A stretch of 64,000 bases of DNA from Oceanococcus sp. HetDA_MAG_MS8 (GCA_019192445.1 JAHCMK010000010.1:1-64000); one strand, 5' to 3'; shown: positions 25,594-37,454, counted from the first letter of the stretch. The notes: generated from the sequence alone by a model not told the origin. Program-made: numbers and translations.

Positions 25594-26634
25594 ATGACTG
25601 ACACCAAACCACCCCATATCGATGCCAGTCCCTGGCGCTTTAGTGTGGCCCCTATGATGGATTGGACCACCTCAGAGTGCCGGCAATTTCATCGCCTGCT
25701 CAGCAAGCGCGCCCGGCTCTACACCGAAATGGTCACCACAGGTGCGCTCCGCCACGGCGATGTACAGCGTCACCTAGGCTATCAGCCCGAGGAGCACCCA
25801 CTCGCCTTGCAGCTTGGGGGCTCGGATAGCCAGGATTTAGCCTTCAGTGCCAGGCTCGCCGAAGACTACGGATATGCGGAAGTGAACCTCAATTGCGGCT
25901 GTCCATCGGACCGGGTGCGCAATGGGCGCTTTGGTGCTTGCTTGATGGCCGAGCCCGAGGTCGTCGCCGAGGCTGTCAGTGCCATGCAAGCCGCGGTGCG
26001 TATTCCAGTCACCGTCAAATGTCGCCTGGGTATTGATGAGCTGGACTCTGAAGAACATCTGCACCACTTTGTAGGCCAGGTGCACAGTGCAGGCTGTCAC
26101 GTATTCATTGTGCATGCTAGGAAGGCTTGGCTGCAGGGGCTCAGTCCTAAACAGAATCGCGAGGTGCCGCCGCTGGACTATGCGCGAGTCGGTAGGCTCA
26201 AGCAGGCTTTCCCCGACTGCGTGATTGTGCTCAACGGCGGGCTGAGCAACCTGCAACAGGCCGAGGACGCCATGCGCGACTATGCCCTCGATGGTGTGAT
26301 GCTGGGCCGCGCGGCTTACCAAAACCCCTGGTTACTCCACGCGGTCGATCAGCGCTTCTTTGCCGAAACACCTGTGCAAGGGGAACTGACCAATCCCTTG
26401 GATATTGCCCCTGGCCTACGGCAGCTGCTGCAGGCTATAGAAGAACAAGGCCGCCCACCGCGGCACTTACTACGGCATACTCTAGGCCTGTTTAATGGCC
26501 AGCCAGGGGCCAAACTTTGGCGCCGGCGCTTATCCCAGCCGCTGGCCAGCGGTGAGGGTTTATTGGCCTTGGATCAAGCACTAAACCACCTGAAGCAGGA
26601 ATTATCGCGCCATGCTGAAACGGCTTTCTCTTAA
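25594..26634 (+). CDS. dusA: tRNA-dihydrouridine(20/20a) synthase
   Basis: FMN-dependent enzyme of 346 residues that reduces uridine in the tRNA D-loop. The DusA signature is clear: [46 protein letters not shown] with the catalytic Cys, [30 protein letters not shown] and [14 protein letters not shown]. Its 3' end overlaps the cyclophilin gene by 23 bp, so the two are probably co-translated. Confidence 0.95.
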   Translation: MTDTKPPHIDASPWRFSVAPMMDWTTSECRQFHRLLSKRARLYTEMVTTGALRHGDVQRHLGYQPEEHPLALQLGGSDSQDLAFSARLAEDYGYAEVNLNCGCPSDRVRNGRFGACLMAEPEVVAEAVSAMQAAVRIPVTVKCRLGIDELDSEEHLHHFVGQVHSAGCHVFIVHARKAWLQGLSPKQNREVPPLDYARVGRLKQAFPDCVIVLNGGLSNLQQAEDAMRDYALDGVMLGRAAYQNPWLLHAVDQRFFAETPVQGELTNPLDIAPGLRQLLQAIEEQGRPPRHLLRHTLGLFNGQPGAKLWRRRLSQPLASGEGLLALDQALNHLKQELSRHAETAFS

Positions 26635-27226
26635 CGTTTTTGCTCTGATTTGCTGTATGACCACAACTGTTCACGCCGCCCAAGACCAAGTTCGCCTGGA
26701 TACTTCCGAAGGCACCATTGTGGTCGAGCTATATACCGACAAAGCGCCGCGCAGCGTTGCGAACTTCCTGCGTTACGTCGATGCCGGATTTTACGACCAA
26801 ACCATCTTCCACCGGGTGATCAGCGGCTTTATGGTGCAAGGCGGCGGTTACACCAGTACCTTCAGCCGCAAAGACACCTTGGAGCCAGTGGAGAATGAAG
26901 CCAACAATGGCTTAAGCAATACCCGCGGCACCTTGGCCATGGCACGTACTGCCGACCCACATTCGGCCACAGCCCAGTTCTTCATCAACCACGCCGATAA
27001 TCCCTACCTCGACCATCGTAGTGAAACCATGCGGGGCTGGGGATATACCGTATTCGGTCAAGTCATCGAAGGCATGGATGTTGTGGATGCTATTGCCAGC
27101 TTGCCTACAGGGGCTAAAGGCCCGTTCCGTAGCGATGTCCCCGAACCCTTGGTTGTGATCAACACAGTCACTCGCGTTGCCACACCAGCCGAGGACCCGG
27201 CAACGGTCAACCCTACACCCGAGTGA
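26612..27226 (+). CDS. Exported cyclophilin-type peptidyl-prolyl isomerase
   Basis: The 204-residue protein has an N-terminal signal peptide (hydrophobic to about residue 20, cleavage likely after VHA) and a bacterial cyclophilin domain: [16 protein letters not shown], the catalytic Arg in [26 protein letters not shown] and [15 protein letters not shown]. It speeds prolyl isomerisation of periplasmic proteins. It overlaps dusA upstream and lpxH downstream (GTGA overlap). Confidence 0.9.
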   Translation: MLKRLSLNVFALICCMTTTVHAAQDQVRLDTSEGTIVVELYTDKAPRSVANFLRYVDAGFYDQTIFHRVISGFMVQGGGYTSTFSRKDTLEPVENEANNGLSNTRGTLAMARTADPHSATAQFFINHADNPYLDHRSETMRGWGYTVFGQVIEGMDVVDAIASLPTGAKGPFRSDVPEPLVVINTVTRVATPAEDPATVNPTPE

Positions 27227-28005
27227 GTGCGGAGCCGGGTTCGCTGTGTCGGCATTTTCTGGCCGACCTCCATCTAAGCCCTCAGCTTCCTGAGCTCACG
27301 CGGGCCTTTGTGGCCTACTTACGAGGCCCTGCCACGCAGGCCCAAGAGATTTATTTACTCGGCGATATCTTTGAATATTGGCTGGGTGATGACATCAGCA
27401 TGCCGGAGCACACCGCGGTGATCCAAGCACTGTCGGATTTGCCCAAGACGACCCGGCGCTACTTTGCCGCCGGCAATCGTGACTTCCTGCTCGGCAAGAC
27501 AATGGCGAAACGCTGTGGTTTTCAGATCTTGCCGCAGCCCTCGATACTCTCGGGTGAGCCACGCACGGTGGTGCTTCATGGCGACCAGCTGTGCACCTCC
27601 GATCGAGCCTATCAACGCTATCGTCGTGTGGTGAATCAGCCCTGGGTACAAAGCCTTTTCACAAGCTTGCCACGTCGCTGGCGTCAACAGATTGCGCGCC
27701 GTCTACGCTTACAGAGCCAAATGCGCCAACAACAACCTCAGATGCTCAGCCTCACCGATGCCAGCCCGGAGGCCGTTGATGCCCTACTTGCGCAAAGCGA
27801 AGCGGAGCTGATGATTCATGGCCATACTCACCGCCCCGCAAGCCATCAACATCCGCATGGTCGGCGTGAGGTTTTAACCGATTGGCGCCCAGGCCACCCG
27901 CAGACCTTTAGCTGGCTGGTCCAAGACCACCGCGGCCTGCACCGCGAATCGCTCAGCGCGCAGGCGGAGCCTGAACCCAAGCGGCACAGCCTCTCAGGAG
28001 AATGA
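27223..28005 (+). CDS. lpxH: UDP-2,3-diacylglucosamine diphosphatase
   Basis: The 260-residue protein starts at a GTG that overlaps the cyclophilin stop as GTGA. It is a calcineurin-like phosphoesterase with the LpxH motifs [47 protein letters not shown] and [10 protein letters not shown]. It hydrolyses UDP-2,3-diacylglucosamine to lipid X, the fourth step of lipid A synthesis, showing the cell has a standard outer membrane. Its last 12 bp overlap the convergent ferritin-like gene. Confidence 0.93.
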   Translation: MSAEPGSLCRHFLADLHLSPQLPELTRAFVAYLRGPATQAQEIYLLGDIFEYWLGDDISMPEHTAVIQALSDLPKTTRRYFAAGNRDFLLGKTMAKRCGFQILPQPSILSGEPRTVVLHGDQLCTSDRAYQRYRRVVNQPWVQSLFTSLPRRWRQQIARRLRLQSQMRQQQPQMLSLTDASPEAVDALLAQSEAELMIHGHTHRPASHQHPHGRREVLTDWRPGHPQTFSWLVQDHRGLHRESLSAQAEPEPKRHSLSGE

Positions 28006-28806
28006 GTCCGTCAGCTGCGCGAGCCCTTCATACTCAGCGCGCTGAAAACCCGCTTCGGCCCTAGCCTGATGGTTAAAAGGCCCAGGGCTTTGAAAACCAG
28101 GCAAATACTTGGCGACCAGAGCGTGAAAGGTCTGCAAACGCGGCAACTTGCGCTGCGTGCATAAGTGGGCATACCAGCGACTGCCAATGGCAACATGGCG
28201 CACTTCTTCGCGCAGAATCACGTCCAGTATGGCCACCTCTTCCTGCGCACCGACCTGCGCTAAGCGCGCCATCATGGGTGGGGTCACATCCAAACCCCGC
28301 GCTTCCAATACTCTGGGCACCAAGGCCATGCGCGCCAGCACATCATGCGCCGTTTTTTGCGCAGCCTCCCATAAGCCATTATGCGCCGGTAGATCCCCAT
28401 AACCAGCGCCTAGACATTGCAGACGCTGCTCTAGCATTTGGAAGTGACGGGCTTCGTCCACCGCCACTGACCACCAATCTCGACTAAAGCTCAAAGGCAT
28501 ATCTGGCCCAAAACGGATGAGGGCATCTAAGGCCAAGTTGATGGCGTTGAACTCTATATGTGCCACGGCATGCAGTAGGCCAATGCGCCCCTCCACACTC
28601 CCCAGCCCCCGCCGCGGCACTTGGCGCGGCGAAATGAGTCGCGGGTGCTCCGGCCGCCCAGGCTCCAGACCGAGCGCAGCTCTGAGTGGTGGATGCTTGG
28701 GCTCAGGCAAGGCCAAAGTCGCTTTTAGCTTGGCATGTGGATCGCAGATTTGCCAGGCCTGCTGATAAGGGCACTCGCCCGCCACACCTTCTGCCGCCTC
28801 AGCCAC
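27994..28806 (-). CDS. DUF455 ferritin-like protein
   Basis: About 270 residues from GTG 28806, which has GGAG just upstream and overlaps the metZ stop; an in-frame start at 28848 would extend 42 bp further into metZ. The helical core carries paired metal-ligand motifs: HAVAHIEFNAINLALDA, DEARHFQML, and EVAILDVILREEVRHVAIG. These are typical of ferritin-like diiron proteins of the DUF455 group. The enzymatic role of the group is unknown; a link to RNA or amine hydroxylation is speculative. It is the last gene of the large leftward block. Confidence 0.8.
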   Translation of the reverse strand: MAEAAEGVAGECPYQQAWQICDPHAKLKATLALPEPKHPPLRAALGLEPGRPEHPRLISPRQVPRRGLGSVEGRIGLLHAVAHIEFNAINLALDALIRFGPDMPLSFSRDWWSVAVDEARHFQMLEQRLQCLGAGYGDLPAHNGLWEAAQKTAHDVLARMALVPRVLEARGLDVTPPMMARLAQVGAQEEVAILDVILREEVRHVAIGSRWYAHLCTQRKLPRLQTFHALVAKYLPGFQSPGPFNHQARAEAGFQRAEYEGLAQLTDSFS

Positions 28807-29986
28807 TTTGCTCCAGCGCCTGAGCAAAGTCCTCGCGCAGGTCCTCAACGTGTTCTAGGCCAATGGACAGCCGAACCAGGCCATCATTGATTCCGGCCGC
28901 CGCTCGCGCTTCCGGGCCTATACGGTAATGCGTGGTACTTGCCGGATGGGTCACCGTGGTCCTGGCGTCACCGAGGTTGGCGGTGATGGAAACCAGCTTA
29001 CAGGCGTTGATAAAAGCATAGGCTTGAGGCTGACCACCGGCCAGCTCTATGGCCATGATGGCTCCATGCGCGCTTTGCTGACGATTAGCCAGTACATGTT
29101 CGGGATGACTGCTCAACCCCGTGTAATGCACTTGATTGACGCCAGGCTGCTCCTGAAACCAATGTGCAAGATCTTGAGCATTACGGCTGTGTGCCTGCAT
29201 ACGTAGATCGAGCGTTTCCAAACCCTTGAGGAATACCCAGGCGTTGAAGGGCGACATGCTCGGACCAGCGCTCCGCAAGAAGCCAAATATCTTCTCCCCT
29301 ACACGCTGCGGGTCACCCACCACGGCACCACCCACACAGCGCCCCTGCCCGTCCAAAAATTTGGTCGCAGAATGGATCACCAAATCGGCTCCCCAGTTCA
29401 GCGGGCGCTGTAAAGCCGGGGTGCAAAAGCAGTTATCCACCACAAAGGTCGCCTGATGCGAGCGAGCTACGGCAGCCAGAGCCCGCAGGTCAGAGACTCG
29501 GCAAAGAGGGTTGGTCGGGGTTTCGACCAAGAACATTTTGGTGTTGGGCTGACACGCGGCCTCCCAGGCAGCAACGTCCGTAGGATCGACCAGGTCCACC
29601 TGTACACCAAAGCGCGTGAGATGGTTCAGCAAAAAACCCGTTGTCGAGCCGAATAAACCCTCGGCGGCCAACATATGGTCCCCGGCATTGAGCAATGCAA
29701 AACAGGTGCTCATCACTGCTGCCATGCCCGACGCGGTAGCCACGCAGTGGCTGCCCCCTTCCATCGCGGCCAAGCGCTGCTCGAAGGCCTGTACAGTGGG
29801 ATTGGTAAAGCGCGAGTAGATAAAACCCTGCTCTTGCCCGGAAAAGCGTGCTGCGGCTTCTTCAGCACTGGCAAACACAAAGGACGATGTCGGGTGAATG
29901 GCAGCGGAGTGCTCGCCCCACTCTGATCGCTGATCAGCCGCGCGAATACCTAATGTTTGCGGGCGCCATTGGCGGTCCTTGCTCAT
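28799..29986 (-). CDS. metZ: O-succinylhomoserine sulfhydrylase
   Basis: PLP enzyme of 395 residues that makes homocysteine from O-succinylhomoserine and sulfide. Cys/Met-metabolism family motifs: FIYSRFTNPTVQAFEQRLA, ATASGMAAVMS, VETPTNPLCRVSDL, FVVDNCFCTPALQRPL and the PLP lysine in IHSATKFLDGQGR. The pairing purF-metZ is the same as in Pseudomonas, which supports MetZ over cystathionine gamma-synthase. It is 15 bp downstream of purF. Confidence 0.92.
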   Translation of the reverse strand: MSKDRQWRPQTLGIRAADQRSEWGEHSAAIHPTSSFVFASAEEAAARFSGQEQGFIYSRFTNPTVQAFEQRLAAMEGGSHCVATASGMAAVMSTCFALLNAGDHMLAAEGLFGSTTGFLLNHLTRFGVQVDLVDPTDVAAWEAACQPNTKMFLVETPTNPLCRVSDLRALAAVARSHQATFVVDNCFCTPALQRPLNWGADLVIHSATKFLDGQGRCVGGAVVGDPQRVGEKIFGFLRSAGPSMSPFNAWVFLKGLETLDLRMQAHSRNAQDLAHWFQEQPGVNQVHYTGLSSHPEHVLANRQQSAHGAIMAIELAGGQPQAYAFINACKLVSITANLGDARTTVTHPASTTHYRIGPEARAAAGINDGLVRLSIGLEHVEDLREDFAQALEQSG

Positions 29987-30001
29987 GGCTGCGGGCTCCT
30001 G

Positions 30002-31522
30002 CTAACTAGAGCCAACATCGTGCATGCCAACCAACTTGCTAGGACCGGACTCTGGCCGTTGACGGCGCGCGCTATCGTTGCGGAATAACTCCAGCTGATC
30101 CAGGTACTCGTTGTCGATGTCTGCGGTGGGGTACTGACCACTGAATACCGAGTCCTCAAAATCTTCAATTTCGGTGCGGTGGTGGCGTACAGCCTCTTTC
30201 AACGCATCCAGGCTTTGGTAGATGAGCTTGTCGGCTCCGAGCTCGGCTGCTATTTCATCCACGCTGCGGCCATGGGCGACCAGCTCTGTGGCGGATGGCA
30301 TATCGATACCGTAGACGTTGGGATAGCGTACTGGCGGCGCTGCGGAGGCAAAGTACACCCGCTTGGCTCCGGCATCACGCGCCATCTGAATAATTTCTTT
30401 GGAGGTGGTGCCGCGGACAATAGAGTCGTCCACCAGCAACACGTTTTTACCCGCGAACTCGAGGCCAATGGGGTTGAGCTTCTGGCGGACAGATTTTCGT
30501 CTTAAGGCCTGCCCCGGCATGATGAAGGTTCGACCGATGTAGCGGTTCTTGATAAACCCTTCCCGGTACTTCAGGCCCAAATCATTAGCCAGCTGCATGG
30601 CAGCTGTACGGCTGGTGTCGGGGATGGGGATCACCACATCGATATCGTGATCTGGCCACTCATTCTCGATTTGCCGGGCCAATTGCGTGCCCATGCGGAG
30701 CCGCGCCTTGTACACATAGATGTTGTCCAGCACCGAGTCCGGGCGAGCGAGGTAGACATGCTCAAACAGACAGGGGCGGTAAGGCCCGGGTTTGATGCAT
30801 TGGCGCTTGCTGAAAGTGCCGTCGAAGCGGATGGCGATCGCCTCCCCAGGCGCAATATCATCTATCCGCTCAAAGCCCAGTGTGTCCAAAGCAACGGACT
30901 CGGAGGCAATAATGTACTCATCACCACGCTCCGTACTGCGTTTGCCGTACACCGCAGGTCGAATGCCCATAGGGTCACGAAAACCCACCACGCCAAAGCC
31001 GTTAATCATGGCCACGCAGGCGTAGGCACCGCGCGCCCGTTGCCCTAATCGACGGATGGCTGTGAAGACCGCGTCTTCATCGACATTTAGTCCGCCGGTA
31101 TGGGCCAGCTCGGTCGCGAGCACATTGAGCAACACTTCGGAATCAGAACTGGTATTGAGATGCCGCCGATCCTCTAAGAACAATTGCTCACGCAGTTCAT
31201 CAGCATTGGTGAGGTTGCCGTTATGCGCGAGCACGATGCCGTAGGGAGAGTTCACGTACAAAGGCTGAGCCTCAGCAGAAGAACTGCAACCCGCAGTCGG
31301 ATAACGGACATGGCCAATCCCGGCTGCTCCCTGCAGGCTGAGCATATGCTCCTTGCCGAAGACATCCCGGACCAAGCCATTAGCCTTACGCAAGAAGAAC
31401 TCACCCTTATCCCAGGTCATAATGCCTGCGGCATCCTGCCCACGATGTTGCAGAACTGTAAGAGCGTCGTAAATGGATTGATTAGCGGCGCTATGCGCCA
31501 CCATGCCAACGATTCCACACAT
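30002..31522 (-). CDS. purF: Amidophosphoribosyltransferase
   Basis: The 506-residue protein catalyses the first committed step of purine synthesis. The N-terminal glutaminase starts [11 protein letters not shown], with Cys2 as nucleophile, and has HRGQDAAGI and [11 protein letters not shown]. The phosphoribosyltransferase domain has the PRPP loop [17 protein letters not shown]. It lies four bases downstream of cvpA, the conserved partner. Confidence 0.96.
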   Translation of the reverse strand: MCGIVGMVAHSAANQSIYDALTVLQHRGQDAAGIMTWDKGEFFLRKANGLVRDVFGKEHMLSLQGAAGIGHVRYPTAGCSSSAEAQPLYVNSPYGIVLAHNGNLTNADELREQLFLEDRRHLNTSSDSEVLLNVLATELAHTGGLNVDEDAVFTAIRRLGQRARGAYACVAMINGFGVVGFRDPMGIRPAVYGKRSTERGDEYIIASESVALDTLGFERIDDIAPGEAIAIRFDGTFSKRQCIKPGPYRPCLFEHVYLARPDSVLDNIYVYKARLRMGTQLARQIENEWPDHDIDVVIPIPDTSRTAAMQLANDLGLKYREGFIKNRYIGRTFIMPGQALRRKSVRQKLNPIGLEFAGKNVLLVDDSIVRGTTSKEIIQMARDAGAKRVYFASAAPPVRYPNVYGIDMPSATELVAHGRSVDEIAAELGADKLIYQSLDALKEAVRHHRTEIEDFEDSVFSGQYPTADIDNEYLDQLELFRNDSARRQRPESGPSKLVGMHDVGSS

Positions 31523-31526
31523 GGGA

Positions 31527-32084
31527 TCAGGGCTCCTGGGGGGCTGGAGAAGGACTGGGGCTCATGGCCGGCATCAATGACGCCGTCGTCGGGCGCTGCG
31601 GCAACCAACCAGGCGGCAGTTGTTCCGCCACCCAATCGGCCAAAATTTCAAATTGCGACACCATGACGCTGCGCTGCCACCATGGCTCCTGAGGCATCGG
31701 TGTTTGCCTGGCCAGCAATACCAGTGCCGTGACAATGACCGCACCGCGCAATAGCCCGAATAACAGACCCAAGCTGCGATCCGTGCCCTGCAAATGGGTG
31801 CGGTTCACGAGCAGAGTCAGTAAATGAGAGATGACGGCGCCGGCAATCAACACGCCAATAAAAACACCGGCATACGCCGCACCAAGGCGCGCCGTCGGCG
31901 AATCGATAGAGGAAAGGAATTGCTCCGCAACCGCCGGCCCCAGGCGAATGGCCACCCACACGGCGATGATCCACGATGCCAAGGAAAACACTTCCTTAAC
32001 AAAGCCGCGGAACAGGCCAATGAGCAGCGACACCAATAAGATGCCGGCGATCAGGGCATCTACCCAGACCAGCGAGTCAGTCAC
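31527..32084 (-). CDS. cvpA: CvpA family membrane protein
   Basis: The 185-residue protein has four hydrophobic helices in its first 130 residues and a Pro-rich tail. The start [21 protein letters not shown] and [18 protein letters not shown] are characteristic of CvpA, named for colicin V production and linked to envelope stress and to purF expression. The cvpA-purF order is widely conserved. Confidence 0.9.
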   Translation of the reverse strand: MTDSLVWVDALIAGILLVSLLIGLFRGFVKEVFSLASWIIAVWVAIRLGPAVAEQFLSSIDSPTARLGAAYAGVFIGVLIAGAVISHLLTLLVNRTHLQGTDRSLGLLFGLLRGAVIVTALVLLARQTPMPQEPWWQRSVMVSQFEILADWVAEQLPPGWLPQRPTTASLMPAMSPSPSPAPQEP

Positions 32085-32141
32085 AGTGCAAAGCGGTCGT
32101 CACTAAGCCGTCATTTTAGCGCAGCCTGCGCGGGAAGCGAA

Positions 32142-32696
32142 TCATTCACGGCTGAGCAGCAAAGATTGAATGCGAAATTGCATGTTCAGGCGCGCAGCCA
32201 AGGACTCCGCCTCACGGCGAGTACCCGCCAGCTCCAAGCGCACCCGCCACACACTGCGCCCGCCTGCATCGTTTTGGACCACCTTTGGATTGAGGCCTTC
32301 TTTGCGCAAAGCCTGCACGAATCGCTGCGCCGATTGAGCGTCGGTGTAGCTGGCTAGCTGTAGTGTCCAACGTTGTGCCCCTACCGGCGGCTCAGTGGCT
32401 ACTGGTGATGGTGCTACGCGCCTCGTTGCAGCGGGTGCGGGCTGGGTCGGCCGTGGACTTGGTCGCACAATAGGCGTAGGACTGGGCCGGACTGGCTGCG
32501 CGACAGCGACCTGCGGACCCGGACTAGGCGCAATGCTAGGCCGCACCACAACAGGTCGACTGGAGGCATAACGGCTGCGTATGGTGCTCCGTGGATCGAC
32601 CGGATCACCAAATAGCAGCGGAAAACTGACCACTCCTACTATGGCGAATACCGCAGCACCAACCCAGCGCGCCCGGTGTTGCTCATCCAAGTCCAC
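32142..32696 (-). CDS. SPOR-domain membrane protein (DedD-like)
   Basis: The 184-residue protein has a short cytoplasmic N-terminus, one transmembrane helix (about 11-30), a Pro/Arg/Val-rich periplasmic linker and a C-terminal SPOR domain from about 107 (WTLQLASYTDAQSAQRFVQA). SPOR domains bind denuded peptidoglycan at the division septum. The position between folC and cvpA matches dedD. It overlaps folC by 14 bp. Confidence 0.85.
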   Translation of the reverse strand: MDLDEQHRARWVGAAVFAIVGVVSFPLLFGDPVDPRSTIRSRYASSRPVVVRPSIAPSPGPQVAVAQPVRPSPTPIVRPSPRPTQPAPAATRRVAPSPVATEPPVGAQRWTLQLASYTDAQSAQRFVQALRKEGLNPKVVQNDAGGRSVWRVRLELAGTRREAESLAARLNMQFRIQSLLLSRE

Positions 32697-33894
32697 TCAT
32701 CCCCAGCGTTACAAACGAGCCGCACATGATAATTCGTAGCGGCTGCGGATGAGCGTGCGCAGCGCTTTCGGCTGCGGACAGGGCCTGTTGCGGATGCGCA
32801 AAACAGCGAACCGGCACCCCTTCGGCGCAGTGCAGACGCAAATCCTCGGCAAGGCTCCCGCGTGGCGCAGGTAGGTCTGTCAGGAACACTTGCTCTGCCT
32901 GCGCGGTCAATGCTGGCAACATTGCGGCCACGTCTTTATCGGCCTGCACCCCGCAAATTACCCAGGTGGGCATGTCCGGCCGGTGCCTAAGCCGCTCCAG
33001 CAAGCGCTGCACAGCCTCCAGATTATGGGCCACGTCCAACACTAGCTCACCATAATCTCGAGACCGAATTTCCATTCGCCCTGGAATGCTCAGGCGGCTG
33101 AAAACATCTTCGACCTGCGCCGAACTGAGGCGCCAACCCAGCACATCTGCTGCGCAGACAGCCGCGCCCAACGACAAATGTGGCAGATCACCCTCGCTAC
33201 GCAGGGCATAGTCACGCCCTGCCAGCCAAACCGGACCAGCTTGTATGGCATGAATGGATGGAGCGTAGTACTCCCATGTCTGCGGGTCCGCCACAACCAC
33301 CGGCCGCGCACGCCGGCATACTCCGGCCTTTTCCTTGGCAATCAGGTCCAGGCTGTGGCCCAACCATTCCTGATGATCTAAGCCCAATGAGCACAATATG
33401 GCAGCATCGGCATCCACGATATTAGTCGCGTCGAGGCGGCCACCTAAGCCCACTTCCAGCAGCACGACATCCGGCCGAAGCTGCGCCGCAATGTACAGCG
33501 CTGCCAGGGTGCCAAACTCGAAAAATGTGAGTGGCGTTTGTCCTCGAGCTGCCTCGATAGCGGCGAAAGCGGTGCACAGAGATTCATCGCTGACGGGCGC
33601 CCCATCCACGCAAATACGCTCGTTGTAACGATACAAATGCGGCGAGGTGTAACGGAGTGTGCGCTTTCCCGCTGCTTGTGCCAGCGCGTCCAAGGCATGG
33701 ACGCAGCTGCCCTTGCCATTGGTGCCGGCCACAATCACGATCTGCGACGGAAGACGCAGGCCAAGCGCCGCAAACACACTGCGAACGCGCTCCAGGCCTA
33801 GGTCAATCTCTGCGTTGTGTAGGTCTTGTTGATACGCCAGCCAGGAGGCAAGATCAGGCAAGGCGAGCTGGCTCCGCAGTCGAGGAAGGCACAT
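32683..33894 (-). CDS. folC: Folylpolyglutamate/dihydrofolate synthase
   Basis: The 403-residue protein adds glutamate to dihydropteroate and folates. The P-loop is [17 protein letters not shown], with [31 protein letters not shown] split over the substrate and Mg sites, and [13 protein letters not shown] in the C-terminal domain. The 5' end overlaps accD by 41 bp, more than usual, but the first codons read as normal FolC sequence ([15 protein letters not shown]). Part of the trp-accD-folC transcript. Confidence 0.93.
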   Translation of the reverse strand: MCLPRLRSQLALPDLASWLAYQQDLHNAEIDLGLERVRSVFAALGLRLPSQIVIVAGTNGKGSCVHALDALAQAAGKRTLRYTSPHLYRYNERICVDGAPVSDESLCTAFAAIEAARGQTPLTFFEFGTLAALYIAAQLRPDVVLLEVGLGGRLDATNIVDADAAILCSLGLDHQEWLGHSLDLIAKEKAGVCRRARPVVVADPQTWEYYAPSIHAIQAGPVWLAGRDYALRSEGDLPHLSLGAAVCAADVLGWRLSSAQVEDVFSRLSIPGRMEIRSRDYGELVLDVAHNLEAVQRLLERLRHRPDMPTWVICGVQADKDVAAMLPALTAQAEQVFLTDLPAPRGSLAEDLRLHCAEGVPVRCFAHPQQALSAAESAAHAHPQPLRIIMCGSFVTLGMSGLG

Positions 33895-34753
33895 CCAAAG
33901 CCGGGCGATGCATGAGCACTCCTAGCAACTGGATCAGCGTGTCGCGGGCTTCGCGGCGGTCACATATCAGATCGATGGCGCCATGTTCGAGCAAAAACTC
34001 CGCGCGCTGGAAGCCTTCAGGCAGGGTTTCACGCACGGTCTGCTCGATCACCCGCGGGCCAGCAAAGCCAATCAAAGCACCGGGTTCGGCCATATTGATA
34101 TCACCCAGCATGGCTAATGAGGCGCTCACACCACCCATGGTGGAATCGGTGAGCACCGAAATGTAAGGCAGACCCGCTTGACTCAGACTGGCTAGAGCCG
34201 CACTGACTTTAGCCATCTGCATGAGGGAGAGCAGCGCCTCCTGCATGCGTGCGCCACCCGATGCGGCAATACAGACCAGTGGCGCGCCAGCATCGATCGC
34301 GGCTTTCACGGCGCGGGCGAATTTCTCCCCCACCACACTGCCCATGGAGCCACCAATGAAGCTGAACTCGAAAATGGCCAGCACCACACGTTGCCCACCC
34401 ATGGATCCTTTAAAAACGATGAGGGCCTCTTTTTCCTGAGACACCTTTTCCGCTGCGGACAACCGATCCTTATATTTCTTCAGGTCTCGGAACTTCAGAG
34501 GGTCGCTAGAACGCAGGCCTGCTGCGAGTTCTTCACGACCATCTTCGTCAAGCAGTAGCTCCATGCGCCGCCGGGCGCGAATTGGGTGATGCGCACCACA
34601 CTTAGGGCACACCTCACAGTTGCGCTCCAACTCGGCGCGATAAAGCATGGCGCTACAGGACTTACATTTGGCCCACAGCCCTTCAGGCACGTTATGCCGG
34701 GAATCACGCGCCGTCGCGATACGCGAGGGCATGATTTTTCCCAACCAACTCAT
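33854..34753 (-). CDS. accD: Acetyl-CoA carboxylase carboxyltransferase beta subunit
   Basis: The 299-residue protein has the N-terminal zinc ribbon CKSC-x15-CPKC and the carboxyltransferase core [32 protein letters not shown] and [14 protein letters not shown]. With AccA it transfers CO2 to acetyl-CoA in fatty-acid synthesis. Its start overlaps the trpA stop as ATGA. Confidence 0.96.
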   Translation of the reverse strand: MSWLGKIMPSRIATARDSRHNVPEGLWAKCKSCSAMLYRAELERNCEVCPKCGAHHPIRARRRMELLLDEDGREELAAGLRSSDPLKFRDLKKYKDRLSAAEKVSQEKEALIVFKGSMGGQRVVLAIFEFSFIGGSMGSVVGEKFARAVKAAIDAGAPLVCIAASGGARMQEALLSLMQMAKVSAALASLSQAGLPYISVLTDSTMGGVSASLAMLGDINMAEPGALIGFAGPRVIEQTVRETLPEGFQRAEFLLEHGAIDLICDRREARDTLIQLLGVLMHRPALDVPSSTAEPARLA

Positions 34754-35586
34754 GCGGCCTGCCTGGCGCGATCGATACCAGAACGCAGCTCACGGGCTGC
34801 TAATTCCAGCTTCGCTGCCATTTGCTCGGTATCGTCACCATTGCTGGCAGCATCGGCGATGCACTGTACCAATGCGCTGCCGACGACGACGCCATCTGCT
34901 ACGTCCGCCACTTGGGCCACCTGATCTGCCGTTCGAATCCCAAAGCCTACAGCCAGCGGCAGCTCAACGGTACCGCGCAATTCCGCTAGACGACTGGCGA
35001 CGGCAACACTATCCAAGGCGGCACTGCCAGTCACCCCTTTAAGGGACACGTAATACAAATAGCCACTTCCGTAACGGCTCATCTGTCCGGCCCGCTCCAG
35101 GCTAGTGGTTGGCGACATCAAAAAGATGCAGTCCAGGCCCTGGCCCTCCAGTGCGGGCTGCAAGCTATCCCATTCTTCGACGCTAAGATCCACAGCGAGC
35201 ACGCCGTCCACACCCGCTGCAGCGGCCTGCTCGGCAAAGCGCTCTGCTCCCATGCTCTCAATGGGGTTGAGGTAGCCCATGAGCACCACAGGAGTCTGCG
35301 CGTCCTGCTGCCGGAATTCACGCACCATGTCGAGTACGCCGCGCAGATGCGTTCCCGCGTTCAATGCCCGCTCACAGGCCAATTGGATAGTCGGGCCATC
35401 CGCCATGGGATCGGAAAATGGCACACCCAACTCAATGACATCAGCGCCACCGCGAACCAAGGCGTGCATCAATGCCACCGTGTGCTTGGGGTGTGGATCA
35501 CCCGCCGTTAAGTACGGCACCAAACAGGCTCGATTGTTGCCCTTGCATGCGGCAAACACCTGCTGGATACGACTCACAACTCCCAC
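34750..35586 (-). CDS. trpA: Tryptophan synthase alpha subunit
   Basis: The 278-residue TIM barrel cleaves indole-3-glycerol phosphate. The catalytic Glu is in [17 protein letters not shown], which also carries the active-site Asp region; [10 protein letters not shown] and [12 protein letters not shown] form the phosphate-binding loops. It overlaps trpB by 13 bp and accD by 4 bp. Confidence 0.96.
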   Translation of the reverse strand: MGVVSRIQQVFAACKGNNRACLVPYLTAGDPHPKHTVALMHALVRGGADVIELGVPFSDPMADGPTIQLACERALNAGTHLRGVLDMVREFRQQDAQTPVVLMGYLNPIESMGAERFAEQAAAAGVDGVLAVDLSVEEWDSLQPALEGQGLDCIFLMSPTTSLERAGQMSRYGSGYLYYVSLKGVTGSAALDSVAVASRLAELRGTVELPLAVGFGIRTADQVAQVADVADGVVVGSALVQCIADAASNGDDTEQMAAKLELAARELRSGIDRARQAA

Positions 35587-36782
35587 CCTTCCATGCGTGC
35601 GATCGAGTAAAGGTCTTTGTCACCGCGGCCTGAGAGGTTAATCACAATGCTTTGATCCTTGCGCATCGTTGGCGCCAACTCCATCACGTGGCCAATGGCA
35701 TGGGCGGTTTCCAAAGCGCAAATAATCCCTTCGGTGCGCGTGAGCAGATGAAAACCCGCCATCGCTTGGGCATCTGTTGCCGCCACATACTCGGCGCGCC
35801 CGCAATCCTTCAGCCAGGAGTGCTCAGGGCCCACGCCAGGGTAGTCCAAACCAGCGGACACGGAGTGCGTCCCGGCCACTTGGCCATTGTCGTCTTGCAT
35901 TAAATAGGTGCGATTGCCATGCAAGATGCCTGGACGGCCCGCCGTGAGCGGCGCTGCATGGCGGCCCGTTTCCACACCATCACCGCCTGCCTCCACGCCA
36001 ATCATGCGCACACCAGCATCGTCAATGAAGGGATGAAACAAACCGATCGCATTCGAGCCGCCACCAACGCAGGCCATGACGACGTCCGGGAGTTGCCCGG
36101 TCATCTCCAGCATCTGAGCACGCGCTTCACGGCCCATGACGGATTGCAGTTCACGCACCATCTCTGGGTATGGATGCGGGCCCGCACAGGTCCCAATGAT
36201 GTAGAAGGTATCGTCAACATTGGTCACCCAATCACGCAGGGCCTCGTTCATCGCATCCTTGAGAGTGCGGGTGCCGCTGGTGACGCCGACGACCTCCGCC
36301 CCCAGCAGCTTCATTCGATAGACGTTGGGTTGCTGCCGTTCGATATCGGTTTCGCCCATATAAACGATGCATTCAAGCCCGAGCCGCGCTGCGACGGTAG
36401 CGCTAGCCACACCATGCTGACCGGCTCCGGTCTCCGCGATGATGCGCGATTTTCCCATATGCCGAGCTAACAGCGCCTGGCCGACAGTATTGTTAATTTT
36501 GTGAGCCCCAGTGTGATTCAGATCCTCCCGTTTCAGGAAGATCTGCGCACCACCGAGTTCATCGGACAGCCGTTTAGCGTGGTAGAGCGGGCTTGGTCGT
36601 CCCACATAATGCGCGAGATCATCGTCCAGCTCGGCACGAAACGCGGAATCCGCCCACAGTTCACGCCAGTTCGACTCCAGCTCACTGAGCGGGCCAATCA
36701 GCGTTTCCGCCACAAAAGATCCGCCGTAGGGGCCAAAGTGGCCGGGGCGAGAATCTGCGGTCTGGGGGGAGCGATTCATCAT
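35574..36782 (-). CDS. trpB: Tryptophan synthase beta subunit
   Basis: The 402-residue PLP enzyme condenses indole with serine. The PLP lysine lies in [18 protein letters not shown], the catalytic Glu in [10 protein letters not shown], and the phosphate-binding loop is [10 protein letters not shown]. It is the standard TrpB1 form that works with TrpA. It overlaps trpF by four bases and trpA by 13, so the trpFBA genes are tightly coupled. Confidence 0.97.
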   Translation of the reverse strand: MMNRSPQTADSRPGHFGPYGGSFVAETLIGPLSELESNWRELWADSAFRAELDDDLAHYVGRPSPLYHAKRLSDELGGAQIFLKREDLNHTGAHKINNTVGQALLARHMGKSRIIAETGAGQHGVASATVAARLGLECIVYMGETDIERQQPNVYRMKLLGAEVVGVTSGTRTLKDAMNEALRDWVTNVDDTFYIIGTCAGPHPYPEMVRELQSVMGREARAQMLEMTGQLPDVVMACVGGGSNAIGLFHPFIDDAGVRMIGVEAGGDGVETGRHAAPLTAGRPGILHGNRTYLMQDDNGQVAGTHSVSAGLDYPGVGPEHSWLKDCGRAEYVAATDAQAMAGFHLLTRTEGIICALETAHAIGHVMELAPTMRKDQSIVINLSGRGDKDLYSIARMEGWEL

Positions 36783-37441
36783 GAAGAAGTCTCGTTAACT
36801 GGAGTGTTGACTGCCGCATCCGCCAAACGGACAGCAGCCGCGAAGTCCACCATTTTACGGGCAGATTTGATCCCTGGATGCTCTTCGATCCCACTACTGA
36901 GGTCTATACCCCAGGGATGATGTGTGCGAATGAGCTCGCCCACGTTGTCAATGCGCAGACCACCGGCGATCAGACTTTGCGCCGGCAGCTCAGGAATCTG
37001 CGCCCAATCGAAACGATGACCACTGCCACCGCTAGCATGGGCGCCGCCGTGACTATCGGCCAACCAAAATGCCGCGCGGCCCGCATGGTCGGCCTGGAAG
37101 GCCGCCGCCTGCTCTGGGTTACCCATCGGCAGTGCCTTGATATACGGCAGGCCAAAAGCGGCGCAGAAGTCCGCGCTTTCGCGGCCATGAAATTGCAAAT
37201 AATCCGGCTGCACCTGGTCCAAGACGGTATGGACCTGCGCCGCATCTGGGTCCATAAACAAAAACACCGTATGGGTTAACGCCGGCCGATGTTGCAACCA
37301 GCTTTTGACCTCCTTGGCCGCGACCGCACGTTTACTCTTGGGGTGGAATACAAAACCCACCGCATCTATGCCCAACTGCCCACAAAGCTCAAGGTCTTCT
37401 GGACGGGTGAGACCACAGTATTTAATGCGCGTGCGCGCCAT
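36779..37441 (-). CDS. trpF: Phosphoribosylanthranilate isomerase
   Basis: 220 residues from the ATG at 37441. An upstream in-frame start at 37612 would add 57 residues running back into truA and is rejected. TrpF motifs are [14 protein letters not shown] with the catalytic Cys, [24 protein letters not shown], and the C-terminal [17 protein letters not shown] with the catalytic Asp. The gene is 13 bp downstream of truA. Confidence 0.93.
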   Translation of the reverse strand: MARTRIKYCGLTRPEDLELCGQLGIDAVGFVFHPKSKRAVAAKEVKSWLQHRPALTHTVFLFMDPDAAQVHTVLDQVQPDYLQFHGRESADFCAAFGLPYIKALPMGNPEQAAAFQADHAGRAAFWLADSHGGAHASGGSGHRFDWAQIPELPAQSLIAGGLRIDNVGELIRTHHPWGIDLSSGIEEHPGIKSARKMVDFAAAVRLADAAVNTPVNETSS

Positions 37442-37454
37442 GCGCGGGCTCCGA

